Part shown: piece after piece, positions 51,675 through 60,979 of the stretch | Numbering within the stretch: position 1 is the first letter of the stretch | Layout: each line of letters begins with the position of its first letter | Assembly (NCBI RefSeq): GCF_003026285.1 | Contig: NZ_PYOD01000019.1 | Span: forward strand, 25,957-89,956 | Direction of reading: 5' to 3' | From: Photobacterium profundum | GTDB lineage: Bacteria; Pseudomonadota; Gammaproteobacteria; Enterobacterales; Vibrionaceae | DNA: 64,000 bases | Translations under genes and position numbers: made by a program | The notes under the pieces: generated by a model | What the model was told of the DNA's origin: nothing | Databases searched by the model: none | What the model saw: only the letters and a program-made list of their open reading frames with translations

Positions 51675-52415
51675 ATGAAAACACGATCAATAAGTTATGT
51701 AGGTATTATCACACTCACTTCATGCCTGTCATTTTCAGTTATAGCAGAAACAACATCGCAGGTTTATGTCCAAGCCAGCGAAGGCAGCTTTAATAATGCG
51801 GCAATTAATCAGCTCTACACAAAGATTAATCAACAACGGCCAAACTATGTTTTCTCAGGTACTCCTCTTCAAACATTCACCGCCGCAGAAACACATTCTG
51901 CTTTTGCCTTTACTGCATTAGAGAACTCCACAATTAAAGGCAATCTAGTTCAAGCAACCTTGAAAGCGATTCAAGAATATAAAGTAACAGAAGTAAAAGC
52001 CGCAATTCGCACACCAATAGAAATGTGTTTATTACGATCTAAAACGGACGTATCAGCTAAACAAGTATTGATACAAATTGCATCTCACCCTGCAGCTTTA
52101 AAGCAAATTGACAAGTGGAAGAGTCAGTACAACGCATTAGAAGAGTTATCCATACCCAAAGGGACTGCTGAAGCCGCAAGAATGGTTGCTACGGGTGAAT
52201 TACTGTCAGGCACAGGTGCAATTGGCGCTTGTATGCTAGAAGATCTTTACCCACAACTGGTTGTGACAGAGAAAAGCATTCAAGATAACAAAGATAATAG
52301 AACCCTTTTTGCACTAATGAAGCTAACAAAACGAGACTTGCCAATATCAGAAAAGCGAGCAAATAAAGAGTTAAGAGAAGTAATCCTAAAGTCAGAAAAA
52401 TTGAATATTGATTAA
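51675..52415 (+). CDS. Exported prephenate-dehydratase-like protein
   Basis: The 246 residues start with a signal peptide (about 1-25, SFSVIAE). The mature part follows the catalytic domain of prephenate dehydratase (PheA): YVQASEGSFNNAAINQ, FAFTALENSTIKGNLVQATL (the PIEN-type motif), ASHPAALKQIDKW, then GTAEAARMV, GAIGACMLEDLYPQLVV and IQDNKDNRTLFALM. The TRF motif has become Thr210-Leu-Phe, so the usual arginine is missing, and there is no ACT regulatory domain. Catalysis is doubtful; a periplasmic binding or enzymatic role is open. A good AAGAAAGGCG site precedes the ATG. Confidence 0.7.
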   Translation: MKTRSISYVGIITLTSCLSFSVIAETTSQVYVQASEGSFNNAAINQLYTKINQQRPNYVFSGTPLQTFTAAETHSAFAFTALENSTIKGNLVQATLKAIQEYKVTEVKAAIRTPIEMCLLRSKTDVSAKQVLIQIASHPAALKQIDKWKSQYNALEELSIPKGTAEAARMVATGELLSGTGAIGACMLEDLYPQLVVTEKSIQDNKDNRTLFALMKLTKRDLPISEKRANKELREVILKSEKLNID

Positions 52416-52430
52416 GTCCTATTTAATTTC

Positions 52431-52456
52431 ATCGGTAATTTATAATAATTACCGAT
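52431..52456. terminator. Terminator after the exported dehydratase-like gene
   Basis: ATCGGTAATT / AATTACCGAT stem around TATAAT between convergent genes. Confidence 0.7.
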
Positions 52457-52489
52457 ATTTCAACATATTATAAATGATTAATTTACCGT

Positions 52490-53119
52490 TTAAAGCATCA
52501 TGACTCTTAAGCCAAACATGGCAAATAGACCACCGGTAACATAATCAACGAGGCTTGATATTCGGCTGTATGCTCCTTTCGCTGAGTTATGCGAAAAAAT
52601 CGCAGCAAGCGTAAGGTGCCAGCATAATGTAATTGATGACATTATTAACATAATAGTAAACATCAACCCCACAGTAATTTCTGGAGGCATTGAAACACTG
52701 AATAAACTAACGACAAAGAAACCAGTTTTTGGGTTTAAAATACTGGTGATAAATGCAGAAAAAAAGACCTTTCGTTTTGAGGGAAGTACTGCTTGATGAA
52801 CATCTGTCGTATTTGCTCTATTTTTATCAAATCGTGCACGGTAAATCTGGCGTATGCCTAGATAAAGTAAGTAACTTCCACCACAGAACTTCATTATCCA
52901 AAATAATTGAGGGAAAAGGGAAAATAGAATGACGAGCCCTGAGCCTCCAAAGAGCGCCCATAACAATATCGCAGAGCTGACCCCAAAGGCTGAAAACGTT
53001 GCAAGTTTGCGATCATAATGCAGTGCTGTATTAATAGTAAGCAGAACATTAGCCCCCGGGGTAATAACTGCTAATATCCAAATAAGAACAACATGAGTAA
53101 CAACCAACAAATAATCCAT
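52490..53119 (-). CDS. LysE/RhtB family amino-acid exporter
   Basis: A 209-residue inner-membrane protein with six predicted membrane segments. It carries the family signature near the N-terminus (ILAVITPGANVLLTIN, the TPGP-like motif), then GGSYLLYLGIRQIYRAR and the NPKTGFF motif after a cytoplasmic loop. Members export amino acids or derivatives such as threonine, homoserine lactone or lysine; the substrate here cannot be predicted. AGGAAAG lies before the ATG. It is separate from the neighbouring genes by about 100 bp. Confidence 0.88.
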   Translation of the reverse strand: MDYLLVVTHVVLIWILAVITPGANVLLTINTALHYDRKLATFSAFGVSSAILLWALFGGSGLVILFSLFPQLFWIMKFCGGSYLLYLGIRQIYRARFDKNRANTTDVHQAVLPSKRKVFFSAFITSILNPKTGFFVVSLFSVSMPPEITVGLMFTIMLIMSSITLCWHLTLAAIFSHNSAKGAYSRISSLVDYVTGGLFAMFGLRVMML

Positions 53120-53217
53120 CGCCCACTTTCCTAAAGTGTTATCAAATACCTAAAAACCATAATACTCTCTAGTTTCCATGTGAAAGCATCAATATGATCG
53201 TTTTTATCCTAATATAC

Positions 53218-53730
53218 TCACTTGATCCCATTTATTTTTTTGAATCGTCTAACCTTGATTCGCACATTTTTCATTGGTGATGTATTAAATTGAATCATAC
53301 GTCCAAGTGTCCACTTTTCATACCAATTCACACCATAAAGAGCATGGTTATCAAGACTAGCCAATAGCAGTAAAATATCTTGCGTTGTCGCTGTGAACTC
53401 ACTTTGTAAGCTCAAGTAATCCCAATTTTTATAACCTTTTTGAAAACTCTGTGCCAATAATCCTAGTTGATTCCATTTATACCCCGTCTCTGGGAAGTCG
53501 ACGCTTTGCCCCTGTGATTGTAGTGAATACCACTTCAAAACAAGTTTCCCCCAGCCAATCAAATATGCAAGCGTATCGCACACACTAATAGCCGTGCCTT
53601 TAACATTCCCTTCTAGCGCAATTGTTCTCGACAATTCAACAGGAATTGAGCGATAGTCATCTAGCAATTTTCCAGATGCGAGGGCAATAGCATTGATTAA
53701 TTCATCTTTATTCTGGGGGATTGATGGCAT
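53218..53730 (-). CDS. ClbS/DfsB family four-helix protein
   Basis: A 170-residue DinB-like four-helix protein of the ClbS/DfsB (DUF1706) family; it begins MPSIPQNKDELINAIALASGKL and has the TAISVCDTLAYLIGWGKLVLKW and NWYEKWTLGRMIQF segments. ClbS protects E. coli from its own genotoxin colibactin by opening the cyclopropane warhead. Most family members lie outside toxin clusters, as here, and their substrates are unknown. No polyketide genes are present nearby. Identity with the family is good; the function is inference. Confidence 0.8.
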   Translation of the reverse strand: MPSIPQNKDELINAIALASGKLLDDYRSIPVELSRTIALEGNVKGTAISVCDTLAYLIGWGKLVLKWYSLQSQGQSVDFPETGYKWNQLGLLAQSFQKGYKNWDYLSLQSEFTATTQDILLLLASLDNHALYGVNWYEKWTLGRMIQFNTSPMKNVRIKVRRFKKINGIK

Positions 53731-53853
53731 ACATGATCCATTTAACTACCGCCTGTAATTTGTGGCGCTATTGACGCCACAAATTAAGCTAAACACCATA
53801 ATAACAAAGCTCATTCAAACCCGAACGACTGAAAAATAGTATTTGTTTGATTT

Positions 53854-54237
53854 TTATACCGGTATTTCGTCGCGAGATTCAAACACTTCTTTCGCTACAG
53901 TCATTCCATTTATTGCAGCTGGAAAACCCGCATACACTGACATTTGAAGGATAACCTCTGTGATTTCCTTCTGAGTACAGCCTATATTCAAAGCACCATT
54001 AATATGCCCATTAAGCTGTGGCTGGCAGTTTCCAAGTGCTGTTAAAGCAGCAATTGTAACGAGTTCACGAGTACGGTAATCCAGCCCATCTCGCTGCAAT
54101 ATATCGCCAAAAGGATACTCAATTGTATACTTCGCAAGATCAGGGCAAACCTCACTAAAAGCATCTATTAAATTATTAGCGCCATTAGGCTCTAATTCAT
54201 TCAGTTTTTCGGCACCTTTTAAGTATCTTTCACTCAT
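53854..54237 (-). CDS. Carboxymuconolactone decarboxylase (CMD) family protein
   Basis: A 127-residue all-helical CMD/AhpD-fold protein: DAFSEVCPDLAKYTIEYPFGDIL, DGLDYRTRELVTIAALTALGN, then QPQLNGHINGALNIGCTQKEITEVILQM. The CxxC motif of AhpD-type reductases is absent (only single cysteines at the turn), so it is nearer to the decarboxylase-like branch. The substrate is unknown. It stands alone between a ClbS-like gene and a large surface-protein gene on the same strand, with gaps of more than 100 bp. Confidence 0.85.
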   Translation of the reverse strand: MSERYLKGAEKLNELEPNGANNLIDAFSEVCPDLAKYTIEYPFGDILQRDGLDYRTRELVTIAALTALGNCQPQLNGHINGALNIGCTQKEITEVILQMSVYAGFPAAINGMTVAKEVFESRDEIPV

Positions 54238-54390
54238 TTTTCATCAACTTAGACAGACAAATCATAGAGTGATTAAAATATCATTTTCTATATCAATAAC
54301 CTATAAAGATTCAAAAATAAACAGACTAATACTTATTTAAGTTGGTATAGCTCACTATCGCTACGATTCTTATCGTAGATCCCAAAAAGA

Positions 54391-54412
54391 AAGGAGGCAT
54401 ATTAGCCTCCTT
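54391..54412 (-). terminator. Terminator of the CnaB-domain protein gene
   Basis: AAGGAGGC / GCCTCCTT stem with ATATTA loop; TTCTTTTT follows on the minus strand. Another hairpin (CTACGAT / ATCGTAG) lies at 54361-54378. Confidence 0.85.
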
Positions 54413-54465
54413 CTATTTATTTGTATAAGAATGTGCAATTAATGCGTTTTATGTGTACCTACCCA

Positions 54466-57400
54466 CTATCGACACATTCTGCCTCTACTATATTTATTCA
54501 GTGCTAACGCCAATTTCTTTGCAGTCCTCGCATATTTTCGAGACATATAGCCATAAGATCCATCGTACCCTACATGCAGCAACAAGTTTTGACCGTCTTG
54601 CATAAGACGAGAGGATTTATCACACATCGCGTAACCTAATGATTGATACACTTTCGCTTTCAATAGTTTACCAGCCAAATAATGAGCAGGTAAGCGTCGA
54701 TTATTGTAATAATGGCTATTAAAAAGTTTAGAAAGTAACTCACAGCTATCAATACGCATATATCCTACATTGTATGCATTATTTGCAATGTAGTTTTCCG
54801 TCACTTCATAACCTTGCTTCATCACATAGCAGACCTCTTGCTGCGGCGGATGACTAGCCACCTTGTAGTGCTTCACATTATTCAGCTCGAAGACTAGCGT
54901 TTGCCCATTATCCACCATGAAGTTCACACAATAGGTACTGGTGCTTTTATAATCTACAGAGGTATCAGTATTTGGATTGAACACTTCGCTATAACCCAAT
55001 TCAGGCTCAATCACAGAACTAGTATTTTCAGTATAAGCAATGGATGTATCTGCACGACCATCACCATCTGTATCAACTCGCCAAATTGGACGCCAACCAA
55101 ACGGAATATTCACTTCACATAAAGTATATTCGACGCCAGAGTCCAATTTTACGCCACCAAAATCTAAACTCGTAGGAGGTGTAGACGCCGACACATTCCC
55201 CCCGGGGCCCGTTAGTGTAAAGTCCCAAACATCATTGGTTTCATATCCTTTAGTTAACTTAAGCACTTCCACCATGCCTTTTTCGCTGTTGGTAAATGTA
55301 CATTCTACGGTTTCACCTGGGTCTAACTCGATATTTGCTTTGCGGTTATTCACATCCACTGACGAGTTTTGAGTACCCTCGGTACAAACAAGATTAGATA
55401 ATGAGTAAGTAGGAGCCGGATTATCCTCTATTACGGTGTAACTACCAGCTGGTACATTCATGAAAGTTTGGCTAGCAGCGTCATTTAAGGTAAATGTTGT
55501 TCCCGCATCGCTAATATTATGTGTAAAACCAAAACCTTCTCCACCACTAGGCTCAGTCACTTTATGAATAATAATGGTACCAAGCTGTCGATTTGTGAAC
55601 GAACATGCCTTAGTTGTTCCAGTATCATTTTCCGTCACTGTAAACTCACAACCAGTACTGGAAATTTGCTCCCAACCGGGCTTGAGGGTTTCAGCTATTG
55701 TATACTCACCTGGAGCCAACTCCAGAGGACCAGCGTTATCTTGAAATAGTTCGAAAGCAGATGCGTCACTATCGGCAGTAATTAGTTCAACAGAGCCTGT
55801 AAGTGGGCTACCTGCTAATGTCATTACCCAATCATTTTCAAGCCCTGCGGGTAGGGTAACTTTGTTTACCGATACTAATACCGGAGCATCAACCTCCGGT
55901 TCAATCAAAACAAAATTTGCGATATCCGAACAGTCATCAATCGTTGGCTGTGCAGGCAACGTAAGGTCAACGGTTTGAATCGCAGGTCCATCTACAATCA
56001 AGGTTCCACAGGTACTAACACTCAGCGTATATACGTCAGGAATGAGATTGCTAGCATCAATAGAAAGCACATTGTTAGTGTCATCAAACATATACGTTAA
56101 AGTATCAACGACCACATTACTGCTATTTTTAACTTCAACCTCACAGGTCAACGTTTCTGATGTCGCTAAAACAGGAATATTGACTGATACCGTCAAATCA
56201 ATAAGTGCGGTACTGACAATTGAAATATTCACAGGATTCGCACTTGTCCCGCTAGATGCTGTTGCACCATCAGATGCAGTTAACAATGCCCAGTCAGACA
56301 AAATACCTGATGTTGCTGTCGCTGCAGGTACAGAGATGCGCTTATTAAAGACGACAGCGTTCGCAGCAGACTGAGTAGCTGATGTCCATAATAAATTCTC
56401 ATTATTCTGTTCTAAAAGAGTCGCTAATGTATAAGCCACACCATCGAGGGTAAAATCACCATTAGCACTACCTGCTGCCGTACCCAATGCAGCATAACTT
56501 AACCCATTCCCTGTAATTGTTTCAGTGTCGGTAATCACGGCTGTAGTACTGTCTTGAGAGCCTGGTTGAATGCCAGCACCATCAGTGTCTAAGTCAAAGC
56601 TGGCGCTTGTTTGTCCTGTTATAGGAAGAGAAGAAGCAGGATCGGAATATGTAGCAACCACGGTATCACTTAGGTCAGTCACACCTGATGCTGCAGAAAA
56701 TGTATGTATAAGTACATTTTCTTCTTGGTTGGGTTGTAATATAACATCACCAGAAATTACAACATCTAAAGGCACTATACCAGCCCCAACATTACCGCTA
56801 ATGGTATCTGTTACATTGATCGTTATTTCACGTGCTGCTGGGTTTGTGGCATAGATATTGGTGACCACCAATACTTCCCCTGCCGTGCTTGGAATAACAC
56901 TCCACTCGACCCTAATTTCAACATCTTGCTCATTGGTTACAGAGGTGTCACAAGTATCACCAAGGTTTACTGCTGTCGGTGAGGCTTGCTTGGTAACATT
57001 CCAAATATCGCCACCACCTTGTGTCGCGGTCATGTCTTTGCGCAACGATGCCGCAACGATATCTTTGACTGGAATGGGTACTGTTCGCTTTCCTTTTGTA
57101 AAATCTTCTGATTCAAACATATACGCTTGCAGTGATGACCCACTAAATTGGCTGGCACCGATAGCCAAACGGCTAGCCCAGTCAATCACACACGTTGTAT
57201 TAGCATTTTGAGATATCGTCAGTTCACGGTAAATAACATCATCAATACCACCAGTTACTGTACCAGTTTGATCAATTAATTGTGGACCAACACTTAAGGT
57301 ACATGAAGGATCCGAGAAAGCATTTAACGAGTCACTGGGAGATGTAATAATTTGTACATCAAAAATTTGGTCATATCCCTCAACGCCATTAAGTGCATTA

Positions 57401-57756
57401 TCGGCAGCAATCAGCACGTTGTATTGTGCATTTGTTCCATTTTGATTATTTTTCGTTATTAAGCGATGTGGAACCAAGTCTAGCTCATGCCATCCTTTCC
57501 CTAAGTTCCCTGAGGTATAGGGCGTGTCGTTCCCTCCTAAGCTACTTACATCTTGGCAGGTAAAATTGCCATCCGTATTCGGTAACGTACCATCAGGCGT
57601 TATCAATGGAGAGCCATCATTTCGGCAACCTTCCAAGGTAAATTGCAGTGTATTGGGCGGTTCAACAAACGCAACTGAAGCACCTGAATAAAAAATCGAC
57701 AACATACATACCGCACCGATCATGAGTAATCGGTTGGTTATACCAATGAATTTCAT
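54466..57756 (-). CDS. Large exported protein with three CnaB/SpaA-like isopeptide domains
   Basis: The 1096 residues start with a signal peptide (about 1-29). About 30-610 is beta-rich, with conserved-repeat (DUF11-like) character (VVTNIYATNPAAREITINVTDTISG) and scattered cysteines. Three CnaB/prealbumin-like domains follow (about 625-724, 725-826, 827-962). Each has the Lys...Glu...Asn set that can form an isopeptide bond: Lys632/Glu689/Asn722, Lys732/Glu777/Asn823, Lys833/Glu881/Asn959. The end (about 965-1096) is a helical, Cys- and Tyr-rich domain I do not recognise. No LPXTG or GlyGly-CTERM tail is present, so the route to the surface is unknown. Confidence 0.75.
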   Translation of the reverse strand: MKFIGITNRLLMIGAVCMLSIFYSGASVAFVEPPNTLQFTLEGCRNDGSPLITPDGTLPNTDGNFTCQDVSSLGGNDTPYTSGNLGKGWHELDLVPHRLITKNNQNGTNAQYNVLIAADNALNGVEGYDQIFDVQIITSPSDSLNAFSDPSCTLSVGPQLIDQTGTVTGGIDDVIYRELTISQNANTTCVIDWASRLAIGASQFSGSSLQAYMFESEDFTKGKRTVPIPVKDIVAASLRKDMTATQGGGDIWNVTKQASPTAVNLGDTCDTSVTNEQDVEIRVEWSVIPSTAGEVLVVTNIYATNPAAREITINVTDTISGNVGAGIVPLDVVISGDVILQPNQEENVLIHTFSAASGVTDLSDTVVATYSDPASSLPITGQTSASFDLDTDGAGIQPGSQDSTTAVITDTETITGNGLSYAALGTAAGSANGDFTLDGVAYTLATLLEQNNENLLWTSATQSAANAVVFNKRISVPAATATSGILSDWALLTASDGATASSGTSANPVNISIVSTALIDLTVSVNIPVLATSETLTCEVEVKNSSNVVVDTLTYMFDDTNNVLSIDASNLIPDVYTLSVSTCGTLIVDGPAIQTVDLTLPAQPTIDDCSDIANFVLIEPEVDAPVLVSVNKVTLPAGLENDWVMTLAGSPLTGSVELITADSDASAFELFQDNAGPLELAPGEYTIAETLKPGWEQISSTGCEFTVTENDTGTTKACSFTNRQLGTIIIHKVTEPSGGEGFGFTHNISDAGTTFTLNDAASQTFMNVPAGSYTVIEDNPAPTYSLSNLVCTEGTQNSSVDVNNRKANIELDPGETVECTFTNSEKGMVEVLKLTKGYETNDVWDFTLTGPGGNVSASTPPTSLDFGGVKLDSGVEYTLCEVNIPFGWRPIWRVDTDGDGRADTSIAYTENTSSVIEPELGYSEVFNPNTDTSVDYKSTSTYCVNFMVDNGQTLVFELNNVKHYKVASHPPQQEVCYVMKQGYEVTENYIANNAYNVGYMRIDSCELLSKLFNSHYYNNRRLPAHYLAGKLLKAKVYQSLGYAMCDKSSRLMQDGQNLLLHVGYDGSYGYMSRKYARTAKKLALALNKYSRGRMCR

Positions 57757-58134
57757 AGATTAAGCCCTTAATACAACTTGCAGGTTACGCCCACAAAAAA
57801 AGAGTGAAAATGGCAACTTTGCTTAACTACTTGAAAAGAATTCAAGCATTTCACAAAGCGTACCTCTAGCGTAGCCAATAGATATTGCCTCTTTGAGGGC
57901 TTTCATTAGAAGGGTTAACATTGATTCAAAGTGTTGAAGACAATACTTCGCGTTGCGACTGAGATAAGAATCTTACCTACGTAGGAATAATCCTTATTTC
58001 AAGAAATACGTACAAGATAAACACCTTAATAGCAGAGAAGTTAAAAGAGGAAAAAACAAAAAAAAGATGTTCTCTTTTTAATTCACGTCAATGGGTTACC
58101 ATATTCTCGAGCCTAACCAGACGAGTAAACAACC
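57757..58134. other. Divergent promoter gap
   Basis: AT-rich, no ORF. It must hold promoters for the CnaB-domain gene (leftwards) and the 58135 gene (rightwards). A palindrome CCTACGTAGG at 57976-57985, flanked by further dyad symmetry (GATTCTTA...), is a possible operator. Confidence 0.4.
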
Positions 58135-58395
58135 ATGTTCTATTGGATGGATGACGAAAAGAATGCCCTAACTGGCATTAGTCTTTTACATAATGAACGT
58201 ACCGACTGTGGAACCTATATTAGCGAACAACTTATAATTGGCTATCACTCAAGTTATGAAAGTGCGCTTAAGTACGCCAAAATTATGCATCCCGATAAGC
58301 ACCCTAAAATATGCCCACAATGCCTCGCTTTTTTAGCTGAAATGAAACGCATCAAAACCCAATGCCTACAAAATAGCGAACAACATGTAGATTGA
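58135..58395 (+). CDS. Small protein with CPQC motif, unknown function
   Basis: The 86-residue product begins MFYWMDDEKNALTGISLLHN and ends in a charged helix; a single CPQC pair (about 61-64) in KICPQCLAFLAEMK could hold metal or be redox active. No signal peptide or membrane segment. The ribosome-binding site is weak (GACGAG). I do not recognise the family. It precedes a diguanylate cyclase gene by about 220 bp and is probably transcribed alone. Confidence 0.5.
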   Translation: MFYWMDDEKNALTGISLLHNERTDCGTYISEQLIIGYHSSYESALKYAKIMHPDKHPKICPQCLAFLAEMKRIKTQCLQNSEQHVD

Positions 58396-58616
58396 AACCG
58401 ATATAATCCGCGTGCTTTATGGCGCGGTTTCTCTGAAGTACTATTTACTCGGCTATAATTAATTACCTGATAAATAGACCGTCAATAAAAAGGAGGTATC
58501 GTTATTTTATTGACAGTTCATGTTTGAATTGTTCACATCAAAAATATATCCTCTCACCACTCACCTAAGAAGTAAAAAAGCGCATCTATGATAACAATTA
58601 TTCAGACCCACTACTT

Positions 58617-60476
58617 ATGCTGATATTCTTCACCAAAAATCTTGGCTGGCGAATTCAGTTTACGTTATCTCTGTTTGTCTTTATTACAGCTGTACCGATT
58701 GGCTTGATTTGGTATACAAGCTCTGAACAAGTACTATTCAAAACCATAGAAAAACTCTATCACCATTCTAGCGAGGTGATTAAGAGTCAGTTAGACGACT
58801 TTTTCACTGAAGCCAAAATCGTCTATGAACATCAATCTCGGTTAAATATTAACTTAGCCGAAACTATCAACGATCGAGACAAACTGTTGACACATATCGC
58901 CAATATCTTGAATCACCACCATGATATTGATTATTACTATTTTGCCAACAATAAAGGTGCCTTGCTGTCGTTGGGGAAATCTCAAAATGCACAATATATA
59001 CGTCTTGAGTCTGATCAACCCAGCGTCGGTCCAATTAGTAGTTATAAAGCTGATTTCAGTGGAAACGGCGAGCATATCTTAAACCAAAAGGCTTTTTTTG
59101 ATCCCCGCACTCGTGATTGGTATCAGCGGGCACTAGGAAAAAACCAGCCGGTATGGAGTGATATCTACCCTGGTGTCATCGAAGATATTTTAGGTATTAG
59201 CCTTTCTAAAGTGCTAAAAGACACTGACGGTAAAGTACTTGGTGTATGGGGGTTAGATCTAACGCTCAACAGTGTGACTCAGAAATTACAGAAAAGTAAA
59301 TTGAGCCCAAACAGTACAGTTCTCTTAATGAATACAAGAGGCGGGATTATTGCGAGTACGAATGATCAGCACGCGCCAAAAGATGGACAACTTCTCAATG
59401 TAGCATCCGGTCAAGCACCGCTCTTACAATCCATTTGGCCAACAGTCTCGCCCGCAGAATATTACAAAAACAACTCAGCATATCAGTTCCGCTATGAAGG
59501 TGAACAATGGGTCTGTTTTACTTCCTATTATCCTCTCAGTGATAGTCGGGACATTTTAGTATTATTTCTAACGCCCGTTTCCGATTTCACATCTGAATTT
59601 ATCGAAACCATGCATTTTGCCATCATCATTACAGTACTATTAGTTGGCATCGCAATATATTACGGCTCATACGGCACCAAATATATCCTCACGCCGATCA
59701 TACGGCTCACACACAGCGCTGAAGCGATAAGTCAAGGTAAATGGAATCACCAAATACACCTTGATCGCCAAGATGAGCTCGGTCAACTAGCACGTTCGTT
59801 TAATAAGATGATTGAGCACTTAAAATCTTACATCGACCAACTCAATACGCATCAAGATGAAACCGTACGCTTAAATGCATTGCTCGAAAAACAAAACCAG
59901 AAGTTAGAAGAGCGCGTTCAAGCGCGTACTCTCTCACTTACCGAAGCCAATAAAAAGCTCCAACAATTAGCGTATTATGATCCTCTAACTAACGTGGCAA
60001 GCCGCCGTTACTTTTGGGATGAATTTGAACGCCAGTTACATCAGCCAACAGGACCAGCAGAATCACCGTTACACCGTGGCTGGTTGTTTATTCTCGATAT
60101 CGATAACTTTAAACAGTTTAATGACCAATATGGCCATGTTGTGGGTGATGATGCACTCAAGTATTTCTCACATGTGTGCACATCATGCCTCAGTGATCAG
60201 GATATGATTGGGCGTATCGGTGGTGAAGAATTTGCGATTTGGTCAAACGTTATTCACCAAGCTGAAGCGCAAGCCATCGCCGATGCCATTCTGTCTGCGC
60301 TTTCTTTACAACCACTATTCGAAACAGAACATAATGTAGCCATTACAATCAGCGCAAGTATTGGGGTTATACCCTGCCAATATGGCGATAAAAACTGCTA
60401 CGCACGTGCCGATAAACAACTGTATAAAGCGAAAGCCGCCGGAAAAAACCAAGTATGTATAAATACATACAGGTGA
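58617..60476 (+). CDS. Membrane diguanylate cyclase (Cache-HAMP-GGDEF)
   Basis: The 619 residues contain a membrane segment (about 15-32), a periplasmic double-Cache sensor (about 35-330, with FFDPRTRDWYQRALG and WGLDLTLNSVT typical of dCache), a second membrane segment (about 340-360), HAMP (about 360-412), a coiled coil (about 415-450) and a GGDEF domain. The active site is GGEEF at 535-539, so c-di-GMP synthesis is expected. The inhibitory RxxD site is SDQD here; the arginine is lost, so product inhibition is probably absent. The ligand is unknown. Confidence 0.9.
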   Translation: MLIFFTKNLGWRIQFTLSLFVFITAVPIGLIWYTSSEQVLFKTIEKLYHHSSEVIKSQLDDFFTEAKIVYEHQSRLNINLAETINDRDKLLTHIANILNHHHDIDYYYFANNKGALLSLGKSQNAQYIRLESDQPSVGPISSYKADFSGNGEHILNQKAFFDPRTRDWYQRALGKNQPVWSDIYPGVIEDILGISLSKVLKDTDGKVLGVWGLDLTLNSVTQKLQKSKLSPNSTVLLMNTRGGIIASTNDQHAPKDGQLLNVASGQAPLLQSIWPTVSPAEYYKNNSAYQFRYEGEQWVCFTSYYPLSDSRDILVLFLTPVSDFTSEFIETMHFAIIITVLLVGIAIYYGSYGTKYILTPIIRLTHSAEAISQGKWNHQIHLDRQDELGQLARSFNKMIEHLKSYIDQLNTHQDETVRLNALLEKQNQKLEERVQARTLSLTEANKKLQQLAYYDPLTNVASRRYFWDEFERQLHQPTGPAESPLHRGWLFILDIDNFKQFNDQYGHVVGDDALKYFSHVCTSCLSDQDMIGRIGGEEFAIWSNVIHQAEAQAIADAILSALSLQPLFETEHNVAITISASIGVIPCQYGDKNCYARADKQLYKAKAAGKNQVCINTYR

Positions 60477-60567
60477 TAATGAATTGTAAAATGCGGACAT
60501 CTGTCACACGACTTTTCCCCTCTTTTTGTTAAAAAGACTTCACTCATTTAACTTAAGGAGGATAAAA

Positions 60568-60840
60568 ATGGCGCTTCGCCCTACAGTTTATGCAGGACGT
60601 TGGATATGGGTAAACCCTCACGACTGCTTAATCACACGAGTTCGTTCAGCCAGTAATCCCTTTGGTGATTGTGAAGTTGTTTTTGACCCATTAAACCCAA
60701 CATGCAGAAATGTCTATTGGAACGACGAAAGTTGGTCATTCACTGATAATGAATATTTTAGCACTGCAGCTGAATCTGTGCGTTTATCTCGTTTTGTAAA
60801 GGAACTGAAAAAGCAAATCATTGAAGAAGAACAAAAATAA
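60568..60840 (+). CDS. Small cytoplasmic protein, unknown function
   Basis: A 90-residue protein with a very good ribosome-binding site (AAGGAGG, nine bases before the ATG at 60568). The N-terminal two thirds are aromatic and probably beta (MALRPTVYAGRWIWVNPHD, VYWNDESWSFTDNEYF); the last third is a charged helix (ESVRLSRFVKELKKQIIEEE). No motif I can name. It follows the diguanylate cyclase by about 90 bp on the same strand and ends in a terminator. Confidence 0.65.
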   Translation: MALRPTVYAGRWIWVNPHDCLITRVRSASNPFGDCEVVFDPLNPTCRNVYWNDESWSFTDNEYFSTAAESVRLSRFVKELKKQIIEEEQK

Positions 60841-60845
60841 ACTTT

Positions 60846-60875
60846 AGATGCTTTCACGTTGAAAGCATCTTTACT
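60846..60875 (+). terminator. Terminator after the 60568 gene
   Basis: AGATGCTTTCA / TGAAAGCATCT perfect 11-bp stem, three-base loop, then TTACTTTC. Confidence 0.75.
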
Positions 60876-60979
60876 TTCAATATGAAACCAAGTGATTAGT
60901 AACAGTTAATCGCTATTTTGTTATATGATAGGTGCTGGCTTCGCGACACATATCCTTATCTGTTAGGCGCTGTTCACAA

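Noticed and set aside
55040..57211. Long plus-strand ORFs opposite the CnaB-domain gene
   Set aside because: They mirror the codon pattern of the minus-strand gene and have no ribosome-binding sites or family motifs.
60962..60968. GTTAGGC as an attC core site
   Set aside because: The partner core and the imperfect inverted repeat of an attC are missing on both strands.
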